A DNA stretch of 62,561 bases from assembly GCA_001804705.1 (NCBI GenBank), contig MHAY01000067.1:1-62561 (forward strand). The letters run 5' to 3'. The translations under genes were made by a program, and so were the position numbers. The notes under the pieces were generated by a model. That model was not told where the DNA came from. It saw only the letters and a program-made list of their open reading frames with translations, and made no database searches. Below are positions 53,610 through 62,458 of the stretch, one piece after another (the stretch's first letter is position 1; each line of letters starts with the position of its first letter). Origin of the DNA: Ignavibacteria bacterium RIFOXYC2_FULL_35_21. GTDB lineage: Bacteria; Bacteroidota; Ignavibacteria; Kapaibacteriales; UBA2268.

Positions 53610-54512
53610 GTGAATTACATAACTCATATTGAACTTGCAAACTATGAAAATGTTCCGCCTCCTGAATTAGAGAGGTCGAATTTTTACTATTCATTTTCAA
53701 TTCTACCTATTGAAGAACGAAAGGCTATTCACTCTGTATATGCCTTTTGCAGTTATATCGATGATATTGTTGATAACACACCTTCCCACGATATTGCAAT
53801 TATAGATAAAAAGAAAAGACGCCTCGACTGGTGGGAAAATGAAGTAGAAAAGATTTACTCGGGTGAATCAGCAAGTCCCCTGATAATGCCTCTCGTAAGT
53901 GTTATCAAGCGGTTCTCAATTCCCAAGCAATACTTCCAGACTTTGATTCATGGCTGTCGCAGAGACCTAATGCAGAACCGCTATCAAACTTTTGATGAAC
54001 TAAAGGATTACTGCTACGGAGTTGCAAGCACGGTTGGTTTAATCAGCATCGAGATTTTCGGACATAAATACGAAGAAACAAAAAATTATGCGATTAATCT
54101 TGGCTATGCACTGCAATTGACTAATATTTTGCGTGACATTAAATCAGATAAAGACAGGGGCTATATTTATTTACCTCAAGAAGATTTGATTCGATTTAAT
54201 TATTCTGAGGAAGAGCTGCTCAGGGAAGTTTACAATGACAACTTTGTAGAACTGATGAGGTTCCAGGTGCAGAGAGTTAGAGAGTATTACCATAAAGCCC
54301 GTACATTATTAAGGCCCGATGAAAGAATCACGATTTCAGCGGCTGAAATAATGGATTCAATCTATTACAGGCTCCTCGAAAAAATTGAACTAAAAGAATA
54401 TAATGTCTTCGAAAAAAGAATCAAAGTAGCAGCAATTCACAAAATCCTGATTGCTATGAAGCATTGGCTTTCTATTAAAGTATTTGTCAAGAGATTGAAA
54501 AAACATTTTTAA
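53610..54512 (+). CDS. hpnD: HpnD-like presqualene diphosphate synthase
   Basis: A 300-residue squalene/phytoene-synthase homologue with AFCSYIDDIVDN near residue 44 and GYALQLTNILRDIKSDKDRG near 170. HpnD makes presqualene diphosphate from two farnesyl diphosphates, and HpnC then acts on it. The start is GTG 53610. HpnE (the flavoprotein that finishes squalene) is not encoded nearby, so a different product such as a carotenoid precursor cannot be excluded. Confidence 0.85.
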   Translation: MNYITHIELANYENVPPPELERSNFYYSFSILPIEERKAIHSVYAFCSYIDDIVDNTPSHDIAIIDKKKRRLDWWENEVEKIYSGESASPLIMPLVSVIKRFSIPKQYFQTLIHGCRRDLMQNRYQTFDELKDYCYGVASTVGLISIEIFGHKYEETKNYAINLGYALQLTNILRDIKSDKDRGYIYLPQEDLIRFNYSEEELLREVYNDNFVELMRFQVQRVREYYHKARTLLRPDERITISAAEIMDSIYYRLLEKIELKEYNVFEKRIKVAAIHKILIAMKHWLSIKVFVKRLKKHF

Positions 54513-54530
54513 TTCTGGCTTCTACAAGCT

Positions 54531-54776
54531 TTATGCATTAGCAAATTCTACTTGATTCTGTACAACAATTTTCACGGGAGAAATTTTATTTGGAATAGGT
54601 AAATTATTTTGCTTTAATAAATCAATATGCTCCTTCATGCCCCATTTTGCTTTGTAGATACAATCTTCAATTGAGTTTCCTACTCCTGTGAATCCTTCAA
54701 GGTCGGGAGAATAATATCCGAAAAAGTCAGGTTCTACCGTTGCTTCAATGACAAGTGAATAGTCTATATCAATCAT
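54531..54776 (-). CDS. hicB: HicB-like antitoxin, orphan
   Basis: An 81-residue protein with the HicB-type N-terminus YSLVIEATVEPDFFGYYSPD and the conserved GFTGVGNSIEDCIYKAK core, near-typical for the partial RNase H fold. No HicA-sized ORF is found next to it. It lies convergent with hpnD. Solitary HicB genes are common and may act as regulators. Confidence 0.8.
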   Translation of the reverse strand: MIDIDYSLVIEATVEPDFFGYYSPDLEGFTGVGNSIEDCIYKAKWGMKEHIDLLKQNNLPIPNKISPVKIVVQNQVEFANA

Positions 54777-54984
54777 AATGTGTTTCCTTTTCTAAAGTCC
54801 GAAGATTTTTTATTCTCTTTACTATTAACCTTAAAATAAAATTATTAAACACATATTTAACAAATATTTATTTTATAACCACCCATAGCAAAATAAAAGT
54901 ATATCTTTGAATAATCATAAATTATCATTATTTTTTTTAGATTTGTAGTTTATATTTATGCAATGTTAGCTATGGAATTATATT

Positions 54985-55458
54985 ATGGTTATTGAATTCG
55001 CTAAGGAAGAATTAGCTCAAATTGAAAAAATTAAATCTAAATACCCACAGCCGAAAGCTGCTATTATGCCTGTATTGTGGTTGGCACAAAAAAAATTCGG
55101 ATGGATTTCGGATGATGTGAAAAAATATGTTGCTGAACTATTAGGGCTGTCCTATTCCCATGTTCACGGTGTTGCCAGCTTTTACACAATGTACTTTAAG
55201 AAGCCGATGGGAAAATATCATCTCCAGGTTTGCACAAATATATCATGTATGCTCCTTGGTGGCGAAGAGATTTATTCTCACATAAGTAATAAGCTTGGCA
55301 TTGGGCATAACCAGAGAACGGCTGACGGCAAATTTTCGCTTGAAGAAGTAGAGTGCATGGGTGCCTGCGGCGGTGCTCCTATGCTCGCCATAAATGAAGA
55401 TTACCATGAATTCGTCAATATTGATGAAGTTGATATGCTGTTAGATTCATTAAAATAA
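54985..55458 (+). CDS. nuoE: NADH-quinone oxidoreductase subunit E
   Basis: A 157-residue thioredoxin-like [2Fe-2S] protein. The cluster ligands are C-x4-C in VCTNISCML near residue 85 and C-x3-C in VECMGACGGAP near 123. It is the peripheral subunit of complex I that passes electrons from NADH with NuoF. No other nuo gene is in the window; the gene stands alone with a rhomboid-like gene right behind it. Confidence 0.94.
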   Translation: MVIEFAKEELAQIEKIKSKYPQPKAAIMPVLWLAQKKFGWISDDVKKYVAELLGLSYSHVHGVASFYTMYFKKPMGKYHLQVCTNISCMLLGGEEIYSHISNKLGIGHNQRTADGKFSLEEVECMGACGGAPMLAINEDYHEFVNIDEVDMLLDSLK

Positions 55459-55459
55459 A

Positions 55460-56317
55460 ATGTTTGAACAGGAACATATAAAGTCAATATCTTTCAGACT
55501 GCTATTAGTAGCAGGTTTTATCTATATTACCGACATTTTCGTTCAGGGAAAAATCTCCTCCGTAATTGCTTTACAACCTTATCTGATTCTTGAAAAGATG
55601 GAACTGTGGCGGCTTCTCAGCTTTCCTTTTGCAAGAGGAACAGTAGAAAGCACTATGTTATTTTTGCTTGTGTTTTATCTTTATGGCCCAAAACTGGAAG
55701 AAATCCTGAATAGAACCCTCTTCTCACTTATACTTATCCTTGTTACTATTCTTCAGGGTACAATACTGACGCTCGTATTCTGGAAGTCTCCGGCAATGCT
55801 GTCGGGAATGGAAGGCATATCCTTTTTTGTTATGCTTCTTTATACTTTTTTCAAGAAAGGAAAAAGAATATATATTTGGATTTTCAAACCGGTCAAAACT
55901 TCCGTATTAACTTCGATAATTTTTATCGGCTGGGGTACAGCATTGCTTTCTCATTCACTTTTAATTAACGGGCATAGTATTTTAATTAAAGGCATCCTGT
56001 CTGCATTCATCGGATTAACAGCCGCAGGTGTGTCTTTTATGCAAATCAGGACAACCAAGAATTTGATTAAAGCGAGGCTTGCCGAAAGAGGCTTGGAAAT
56101 ACCTAAACCTGAAGAATTGACTCCTGCACTTATCGAACAGAATGAACTCAGAAAATATGCTCAAAGCCTGAGGGACGAGCCATCATATTATGGTGACATT
56201 AAATACACTGAAGACCGGTTGAATGAAATCCTCGATAAAATCATTGCTCACGGCAAAGACTCACTTTCACCCGAAGAAAGACGCTACCTCGAAGGCTACT
56301 CGAAGAATGTCGAATGA
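55460..56317 (+). CDS. rhomboid-like membrane protein without catalytic Ser motif
   Basis: A 285-residue membrane protein with about six hydrophobic segments (residues 13-40, 60-75, 85-110, 115-130, 145-165 and 170-195). LEKMELWRLLSFPF near residue 45 matches the rhomboid loop-1 region, but the expected GxSG is replaced by GMEGISFF. The C-terminal ~90 residues are soluble and helical. It starts 2 bp after nuoE. I read it as a pseudo-rhomboid or DUF1751-like protein. Confidence 0.65.
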   Translation: MFEQEHIKSISFRLLLVAGFIYITDIFVQGKISSVIALQPYLILEKMELWRLLSFPFARGTVESTMLFLLVFYLYGPKLEEILNRTLFSLILILVTILQGTILTLVFWKSPAMLSGMEGISFFVMLLYTFFKKGKRIYIWIFKPVKTSVLTSIIFIGWGTALLSHSLLINGHSILIKGILSAFIGLTAAGVSFMQIRTTKNLIKARLAERGLEIPKPEELTPALIEQNELRKYAQSLRDEPSYYGDIKYTEDRLNEILDKIIAHGKDSLSPEERRYLEGYSKNVE

Positions 56318-56410
56318 CATTAATCACGAATTACGAATGACGAATAAAAAACCCTTCAATAAGCTCAGGGTGACAGTTATGTTTTGCGCATTTTGCGACT
56401 TCTTTGCGCA

Positions 56411-56480
56411 CTTTGCGTGAACCAAATTAGTATTGATAAGGTTTCCAACTATGGATTCTTCGACAAGCTCAGAATGACAG
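56411..56480. repeat. 70-bp direct repeat, copy A
   Basis: Begins CTTTGCGTGAACCAAATTAG and ends with TTCGACAAGCTCAGAATGAC; copy B at 56548-56616 differs at a few bases. Confidence 0.85.
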
Positions 56481-56547
56481 TGAGGAGACACTTCTACAGG
56501 CTCAGTGTGAAGTCATACTTTGCGCCCTTTGCGTCTTCCCTTTGCGT

Positions 56548-56616
56548 CTTTGCGTGAACCAAATTAGTATTGATGCGGGTTTCAGGCTATGGATTCTTCG
56601 ACAGGCTCAGAATGAC
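56548..56616. repeat. 70-bp direct repeat, copy B
   Basis: Begins CTTTGCGTGAACCAAATTAG and ends TTCGACAGGCTCAGAATGAC, 137 bp from copy A. Confidence 0.85.
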
Positions 56617-56666
56617 TTACTTCCTACTTCAAATTTCCCATTTCCAAATTATCAATTTTCAATTCT

Positions 56667-57659
56667 TCAAGGTAAATTCCGAAAGACAAAGAATCTCAAT
56701 AAAAGTTCAATCAGTAACAATGCTCCTGCGGCGATTGCGAATGGCAAAAATTCTTCTGAACGGCGGCTCCAGACGGCTACATCTATTTTCGTTTTTTCTA
56801 ACTTGTCAATTTCATTATAAATATTTTCGAGTGCCTTGTTGCCCGTAGCACGGAAGTATTTTCCGTCTGTGGTTTTTGCGATTTCTTTCAGCACCTGCTC
56901 GTCAATTTCGACAGGCACATTCTGGTATTGAATACCGAAGGGAGTTTTAAAGGGATATGGTGCCACACCGCGCGAACCGACACCAATCGTATAAACGCGG
57001 ATTCCGAATGATTTCGCAATTTCTGCGGCAGTCAGCGGAGCAATAAATCCTGTGTTGTTCACACCATCTGTTAGTAGTATAATCACCTTGCTTTTCGCCT
57101 TGCTGTCCTTCAATCGTGTTATAGCAGTAGCCAAGCCGTTGCCAATAGCAGTTCCGTCAATAATCATCCCGCTTTTGATTGAGCCGAACAGGTTTTTCAG
57201 CACATCATGGTCTATCGTAACAGGGCATTGAGTAAAGCTTTCACCGCTGAACACAACCAAACCGATTCTGTCATCAACACGGTTATCAATGAATGTCATT
57301 GCGTTTTTCTTAGCGGCTTCGAGCCTGTTGGGTCGAAAGTCTTCCGCAAGCATCGAGGTTGATATGTCGAGTGCCATCACAATGTCAATACCTTCGGTAG
57401 TTACATTCTTATGGCTCGAACTCGACTGAGGCTTTGCAAGAATAATGATTAATAATCCGATTACAAATATTCTCAAAACAAATAAAATATGCCTCAGCCT
57501 GACACGCAGAGTTGGTTTTGATTTTTCAAATCCCTGTGTTGAAGATAAAATCAATGCAGGCTGTTGCTTTTTCAACCGGTAAACATACCATGCTGTTAAA
57601 AATGGTATTAAAATTAACAAATATAGAAACTCAGGATAAGCAAATACTATGTTTCTCAT
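56667..57659 (-). CDS. batA: BatA-like von Willebrand factor A protein
   Basis: A 330-residue membrane protein with two N-terminal transmembrane helices, a VWA domain with the MIDAS motif DISTSM near residue 95, and a C-terminal hydrophobic helix (FLPFAIAAGALLLIELLL). BatA/BatB proteins form part of the aerotolerance (Bat) cluster that pairs with a MoxR AAA+ ATPase. Its ATG overlaps the stop of the upstream gene (ATGA). Confidence 0.88.
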   Translation of the reverse strand: MRNIVFAYPEFLYLLILIPFLTAWYVYRLKKQQPALILSSTQGFEKSKPTLRVRLRHILFVLRIFVIGLLIIILAKPQSSSSHKNVTTEGIDIVMALDISTSMLAEDFRPNRLEAAKKNAMTFIDNRVDDRIGLVVFSGESFTQCPVTIDHDVLKNLFGSIKSGMIIDGTAIGNGLATAITRLKDSKAKSKVIILLTDGVNNTGFIAPLTAAEIAKSFGIRVYTIGVGSRGVAPYPFKTPFGIQYQNVPVEIDEQVLKEIAKTTDGKYFRATGNKALENIYNEIDKLEKTKIDVAVWSRRSEEFLPFAIAAGALLLIELLLRFFVFRNLP

Positions 57660-58609
57660 TGACCACTCCCCTCTTCAAGTTTCGGAACATCTTCCTGAAC
57701 GGGTATTGAGCGATTCACAAAATCTACTGCATAATTCATTACAAGTGTATTCTCATCAGGCAGAGGCTGGAACTTGGCAAACTTAACCAGGTCTGCCGTC
57801 TCAAACACTTTTTTCATAAATGAAATTAGTTCTTCATCAATAGCTGATTCATTCATACCTTGTATTATATCAGGTGTAATCATTTCGAGAGCAGGAATCA
57901 AGTACCTTCTTTCTATATAGAGCCTGATTATTTCAGTCAGGCGTATATGATATAATTTCACTTTACCTTTTTGCAACAGCTTCTCGGAATCAAGCTGTCG
58001 CAGTGATTCGAGAGCAATAATATGTGGCGGAATTTTCGGGTCATATTCCATTGGAACTTCCTTTTTCTTTTTATATCTCTTCCATAAGTAATATGCGAGA
58101 AAAGCAAGTCCAATGACAGCAATTCCAATAATAAAATACAAAAGATATTCTTCCCATGATATAGGTTCATCAAGCGGAGGCTTTATATCCTTTATTGCCT
58201 GTGCTGTATCAACCGGTACGGTATTGAATTTCAGGTACAATGTATCTGTTGAAAGTGGATACAAATCTGGCATTCCTTTTTTTGCATACATTACAACAAA
58301 AGATGGAATAGGGTGCCAGCCGCTATCGAATGATGTTATGATGAACTTCTGTTGAATAGAATATATTCCATTAGAATCGAGTGTGTCAATCTTTGAACGG
58401 TTCAATACCTCAATTTTACCTATAGTATCAGGCACTATGGGTAGAACAATATTCGTCTTTTTATCACTCCTTGCTTCAAGAGTCAGCTTAAGCTGGTCTC
58501 CGATCAATACATTATTGGTATCTATCCAAGCCCTGACCGAAACATTCTGTGCTTTTAATGAAAATGATACTAAAATTAAAACAACAACAAAAATATATTT
58601 AATCCTCAT
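57656..58609 (-). CDS. BatD-like exported membrane protein
   Basis: A 317-residue protein starting at ATG 58607-58609, where a signal peptide (IFVVVLILVSFSLKAQ) begins at once; a longer frame would overlap the preceding gene. The periplasmic part is a beta-sandwich (residues 20-160), followed by a transmembrane helix (LLYFIIGIAVIGLAFLAYYL) and a cytoplasmic helical domain (about 200-300). This layout fits BatD or DUF4381-type partners of BatA. Operon order is 58638-62018, this gene, batA. Confidence 0.7.
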   Translation of the reverse strand: MRIKYIFVVVLILVSFSLKAQNVSVRAWIDTNNVLIGDQLKLTLEARSDKKTNIVLPIVPDTIGKIEVLNRSKIDTLDSNGIYSIQQKFIITSFDSGWHPIPSFVVMYAKKGMPDLYPLSTDTLYLKFNTVPVDTAQAIKDIKPPLDEPISWEEYLLYFIIGIAVIGLAFLAYYLWKRYKKKKEVPMEYDPKIPPHIIALESLRQLDSEKLLQKGKVKLYHIRLTEIIRLYIERRYLIPALEMITPDIIQGMNESAIDEELISFMKKVFETADLVKFAKFQPLPDENTLVMNYAVDFVNRSIPVQEDVPKLEEGSGQ

Positions 58610-58637
58610 CACTTGCTTCTTCAAATTTTCAATCCAA

Positions 58638-61600
58638 TCATTTATTAACGAGCATTGATTTTGTTTCAACTTTATTTCCTGTTTTCAACCTGTAATAATA
58701 CTTTCCTGTAAACATCCCGGCCGCATCAATATTGTAAGTATATTTCCCGGCATCCATTCTTGCATTTATTATCGTTTTAACTTTAGAACCGAGATAATCA
58801 AATATTTCCAATCTGACATCACTTCGTTTTTTGATTTCAAAACTTATTGAAGTTATAGTATTGAATGGATTGGGATAATTCTGTCCTAACCAGCTTAAAT
58901 AAGATTCATTATCTACACCGACATATTCAGCAGTTGTGAAATTCCATGAACGGTTGAATATTCCTTCGCCATTTTCATCAATTGAACTCATTTTCCAATA
59001 ATATCTCTGGCCGTATTTAAGATTTTTCAATTCATAAGAATTTCCAATGATACCAATTGTATCCAAAACAATTTTCGAGAAAAGAAAATTCTCTGCTAAT
59101 ATCAAATGATAAGAAGTTGCACCTTCAACATTTTCCCATTGAAGCGTTACGTCATTAGGTAATGAATCACTCTGAGTCTCAGGATAAAGCAAATTCGGAG
59201 CCTGTATTGCCGTTGTGAAAGTCCATGTATCAGACCATTGACTGGGACCTCCTGCTCCTTTTGCTGAAATATGCCAGTAGTAAGTTTTTTTACCCTGTTC
59301 CAAATCCTCAACATTAATTGAGTCCATATTTATGCCATCTCTATGATAAAAGATATCTGAAAATGTGGAATCGCTTGCTATTTGAATCTTATAAAATGAA
59401 GCCCCATCAACCCTATTCCATTTCAACACTTGTGCATCCTTAATTCCTTTTGAATTATCGGATGGTAAAACAAGGGCAGGTTGAGAAGGAACAGAAGGCA
59501 ATCCGGTTACAGTAGAAGTAAATACTCCTGCACCATGAGTTGCCGCTGCGAGCAAGGCGTCACTGTGCCTTGCGTCGAGCATATCTACAACAACATTACC
59601 AATAGTTGTTGCTCCTTCCTGCTGCCAGACAGTAAATTCACCATCAAGATAAGCAGTCGAATAAATACCTGTCGAAGTTCCGGCATAATACATATTTGTA
59701 CCATTCACTTTGAGTATTTCAATCCAATTAACTGCAGGCCCGCTTCCCCCGCCTCCGGGGAACTCTTCAAGGTTACCTGATATAGGAACCCAGTTTTGAC
59801 CCCCGTTAGTAGTATAGAAAATACTTTGAACACTATAATTTGAAAATGAAACGATAACTTTATTGGCATCATCTTCATCAACTGCGAAACTACTCACATA
59901 AGCATTTCTTGGAAAATTACTCCCTGTGATTTCAATAGGAGTTGGAAATCCTGTATTTGCATCAGTCAACTTAAAAACTTTACCATTCGATGTCCCATAA
60001 TAGACAATATTGGCAGGATTAGTTGATACCTGCAGTGCTGTCATAACTGCAACAGAATCAAGTAGTCTTGTTTGAGGAAGGCTGTCCCATCCTATCGAAG
60101 TAGAATCCCTGGTATCAACTTCGGGTATTGATGAAAGGTCATTATTCCGCCAAATCAATTTTCCACCACCGAGATAGAGCAAGTTATTATTATGTGGGTC
60201 AAGCTGGAAAGGTGAAAACCATATAAAATCTTTTGCTCCGATTGGGTCAATTCTTGTCTTTACGGTAACATTACCTTCAGTATCGTATTTCAATTTCCAT
60301 ATTTTTATTTTCGGCTGATAAAATGAATTTTGTGATGTTATAATAAATGAGCCTCCGTCGGCAATTGTACAATTAAGCCCATCGCCTTGTGTCAGACTTT
60401 TCCAATCTACATTTGCATTATCAGTATTAGTAAACAATGTTTCATTATCCTGCAAGCCTCCGATTATTTTATTATCGCCTGAGCTTGTGTGGTCAATTGC
60501 CACTGTGTAAAATTGAGTTGTGTAATAACCATTATTAAGCGAAATCCATTCGACATTATCGGACATATTGTTCATCGTTTTCGCTACACCGCCATCAGAA
60601 CCTGATAGCATGATGTTTGAATTTGACGGCATAAAAACTATTGCGTGCTGGTCAGGATGTTGATTCGGATATACCTGGTAACCAGTACCTGTAAAGGTGC
60701 TATTGTATCCACCAATCCAAAATGTGTTATTTGAAGTTGCAAATGCATCATTTGAACGATATAAATTTGTTCCACCTATGAAGACTACATCAGGATTATC
60801 AGGTTTAACTTTCACAACCAAATTGTATGAACCTTGAGGATTGAAATGTCCCCTTCTCGTTGAAGGCATCGGAAGATTCTGTGACCTGTCTTCCCAGGTT
60901 CCACCCCCACCGGCACCATTTCCCGAAATATAAGTGTATTTGAATAAGCTGTTCCATAATGTATCGCCAACCTGGTTAAGGGTTGCTTTTCCTGAACCTG
61001 TTGTAACAGCCGCAAGGAAATAAACCTGGTTCTCATCTGATGGTGCAATACCAATTACAATCCTGCTGTAAATACCCGGAAAATTTGTGGGAGTAATATC
61101 AGTCCAATCCATACCGTCAGTTGAACGGTAAATACCTTTTACTCTTGAATCATTATTGTCACCGACAGTTCTCTGGCTCAATGTCGCATAATAAACAGCA
61201 TGCGATGTCATAGCTAAATCGGTATAATAGCTGTAAGCATTTCCGAATCCCCCGAGAACTGATTCCCAGCTTGTACCGCCGTTTGTTGTCCTGTAAATTC
61301 CACCGAGTGCAGTTGATACATGAATTATATCATCATTATTTCTTGTATAATCCAAAACTATATTCCATATATAATCATATTGGCTTTCCCAAACGCTTGG
61401 CTTGGAGACTGTTGACAATAAAGGAAACCATGATAAGCCGTTATCAGTTGATTTGAAAATTCCGTTTCCGCTGATGTTTGCTGAGTTCCCGTAAAACTCA
61501 CCTGTACCGTAATACCATGTGTCTTGTTTTCCTGCTCTCGTATCCTGGATAATGCAGGATACAGAATGCATCTGGTCAGGTGCAGTAACTTTTACCCATG

Positions 61601-62018
61601 ATACTCCTCCATCTGTTGAACGCCACATGCCACCCGATACTCCGCCGGCAAGTATGATATTTTCATTACGAACATCAACTGCCAAAGCTCTTGTCCTTCC
61701 TCCGACATTTATAGGCCCTCGCCTTATCCAGCTTTCACTCAATAAATAATCATAATCGCTTTTAAGGTTTTGCAATGCACCCGGGAGATTTGATACAAAA
61801 TATAATTCCTTTTGCCTGATATGGCCGGGAATTTTTCCTGTTGTCGGGTCACGGTATCTTAATAAATTTAACTCGTTCATGTTTTTCAGTGAAAGTCCGT
61901 CATCTAAAGAAGATTTATCATTATTCACCATAGAATAATAATTACTAAAAAATATCAGTGCTGATATTGCCGAACTGCCAAGCAGCAGAATAAACCATGT
62001 ATATAATTTTGTTTTCAT
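58638..62018 (-). CDS. large T9SS-exported protein with Asp-box and fibronectin-like repeats
   Basis: A 1126-residue protein from ATG 62016-62018. An N-terminal hydrophobic signal segment (WFILLLGSSAISALIFF) is followed by BNR/Asp-box-type repeats (RSTDGGVSW, KSTDNGLSW, RTTNGGTSW, RSTDGMDW) forming a beta-propeller up to about residue 860. Two fibronectin-type modules follow (each ending in SDTWTFTT- or SWNFTT-like strands), and the last ~80 residues are the type IX sorting domain starting with QNYPNPFN. It is released or anchored outside the cell; its sialidase-like propeller lacks visible enzyme motifs, so binding is more likely. Confidence 0.85.
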   Translation of the reverse strand: MKTKLYTWFILLLGSSAISALIFFSNYYSMVNNDKSSLDDGLSLKNMNELNLLRYRDPTTGKIPGHIRQKELYFVSNLPGALQNLKSDYDYLLSESWIRRGPINVGGRTRALAVDVRNENIILAGGVSGGMWRSTDGGVSWVKVTAPDQMHSVSCIIQDTRAGKQDTWYYGTGEFYGNSANISGNGIFKSTDNGLSWFPLLSTVSKPSVWESQYDYIWNIVLDYTRNNDDIIHVSTALGGIYRTTNGGTSWESVLGGFGNAYSYYTDLAMTSHAVYYATLSQRTVGDNNDSRVKGIYRSTDGMDWTDITPTNFPGIYSRIVIGIAPSDENQVYFLAAVTTGSGKATLNQVGDTLWNSLFKYTYISGNGAGGGGTWEDRSQNLPMPSTRRGHFNPQGSYNLVVKVKPDNPDVVFIGGTNLYRSNDAFATSNNTFWIGGYNSTFTGTGYQVYPNQHPDQHAIVFMPSNSNIMLSGSDGGVAKTMNNMSDNVEWISLNNGYYTTQFYTVAIDHTSSGDNKIIGGLQDNETLFTNTDNANVDWKSLTQGDGLNCTIADGGSFIITSQNSFYQPKIKIWKLKYDTEGNVTVKTRIDPIGAKDFIWFSPFQLDPHNNNLLYLGGGKLIWRNNDLSSIPEVDTRDSTSIGWDSLPQTRLLDSVAVMTALQVSTNPANIVYYGTSNGKVFKLTDANTGFPTPIEITGSNFPRNAYVSSFAVDEDDANKVIVSFSNYSVQSIFYTTNGGQNWVPISGNLEEFPGGGGSGPAVNWIEILKVNGTNMYYAGTSTGIYSTAYLDGEFTVWQQEGATTIGNVVVDMLDARHSDALLAAATHGAGVFTSTVTGLPSVPSQPALVLPSDNSKGIKDAQVLKWNRVDGASFYKIQIASDSTFSDIFYHRDGINMDSINVEDLEQGKKTYYWHISAKGAGGPSQWSDTWTFTTAIQAPNLLYPETQSDSLPNDVTLQWENVEGATSYHLILAENFLFSKIVLDTIGIIGNSYELKNLKYGQRYYWKMSSIDENGEGIFNRSWNFTTAEYVGVDNESYLSWLGQNYPNPFNTITSISFEIKKRSDVRLEIFDYLGSKVKTIINARMDAGKYTYNIDAAGMFTGKYYYRLKTGNKVETKSMLVNK

Positions 62019-62137
62019 AATAATTCCATTTGTATTGCAGATATTTAATATAATTACTTCGTAACAATTCAATATGTACATATTGTAAAAAAAGATCTAA
62101 GAACAAGAATTAACAATTTTTGATTTATTATTTTCAC

Positions 62138-62458
62138 CTACTGCTTTTGACTATTCTTCTGAGCTGTTTCAACACTTTTTACAAAAATAGCAATCAATTC
62201 ATTACTCTCACTTAAAGCTAAGAGAATTTGTTCTTCATTTTTATAAAGTTTGGTACGAAAAATTATTTTCAAGCAGATATTACTTTCTCTGAGTTCTTTC
62301 AACACGATTTTTATTTTATGTATAAAATCTCTACGGGATTCTCCACTTTGCGCCTCGCCATAATTTAATGCAGTTGATGTTCCAGAACGCAAAAGTTGTC
62401 CGGCTAAGTGGGTTGCTGCTTTTGTATCTGGCATAGTTTTAGCAATTTCAATAATCAA
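62138..62458 (-). pseudogene. four-helix-bundle protein (23S rRNA IVP-like), 5' end decayed
   Basis: Encodes 106 residues with the family core THLAGQLLRSGTSTALNYGE and HKIKIVLKELRESNICLKII. The usual ATG start is missing: the frame opens with TTG at 62456-62458, and nine more family-like codons (ITLSINFAV) reach back to an in-frame TAG at 62486-62488. A full-length protein would be ~118 residues. It may be a pseudogene or use a TTG start. The family is known from intervening sequences of 23S rRNA genes, but no rRNA is here. Confidence 0.6.

Larger units (their letters stand above)
56318..56666. other. repeat-rich gap between convergent genes
   Basis: About 350 bp with no gene. It holds two ~70-bp direct repeats (56411-56480 and 56548-56616) and extra TTTGCG-rich words. 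Confidence 0.65.

Noticed and set aside
62019-62081. 21-residue N-terminal extension of the large T9SS protein
   Set aside because: The signal segment begins at ATG 62018, and the extension is not signal-like.
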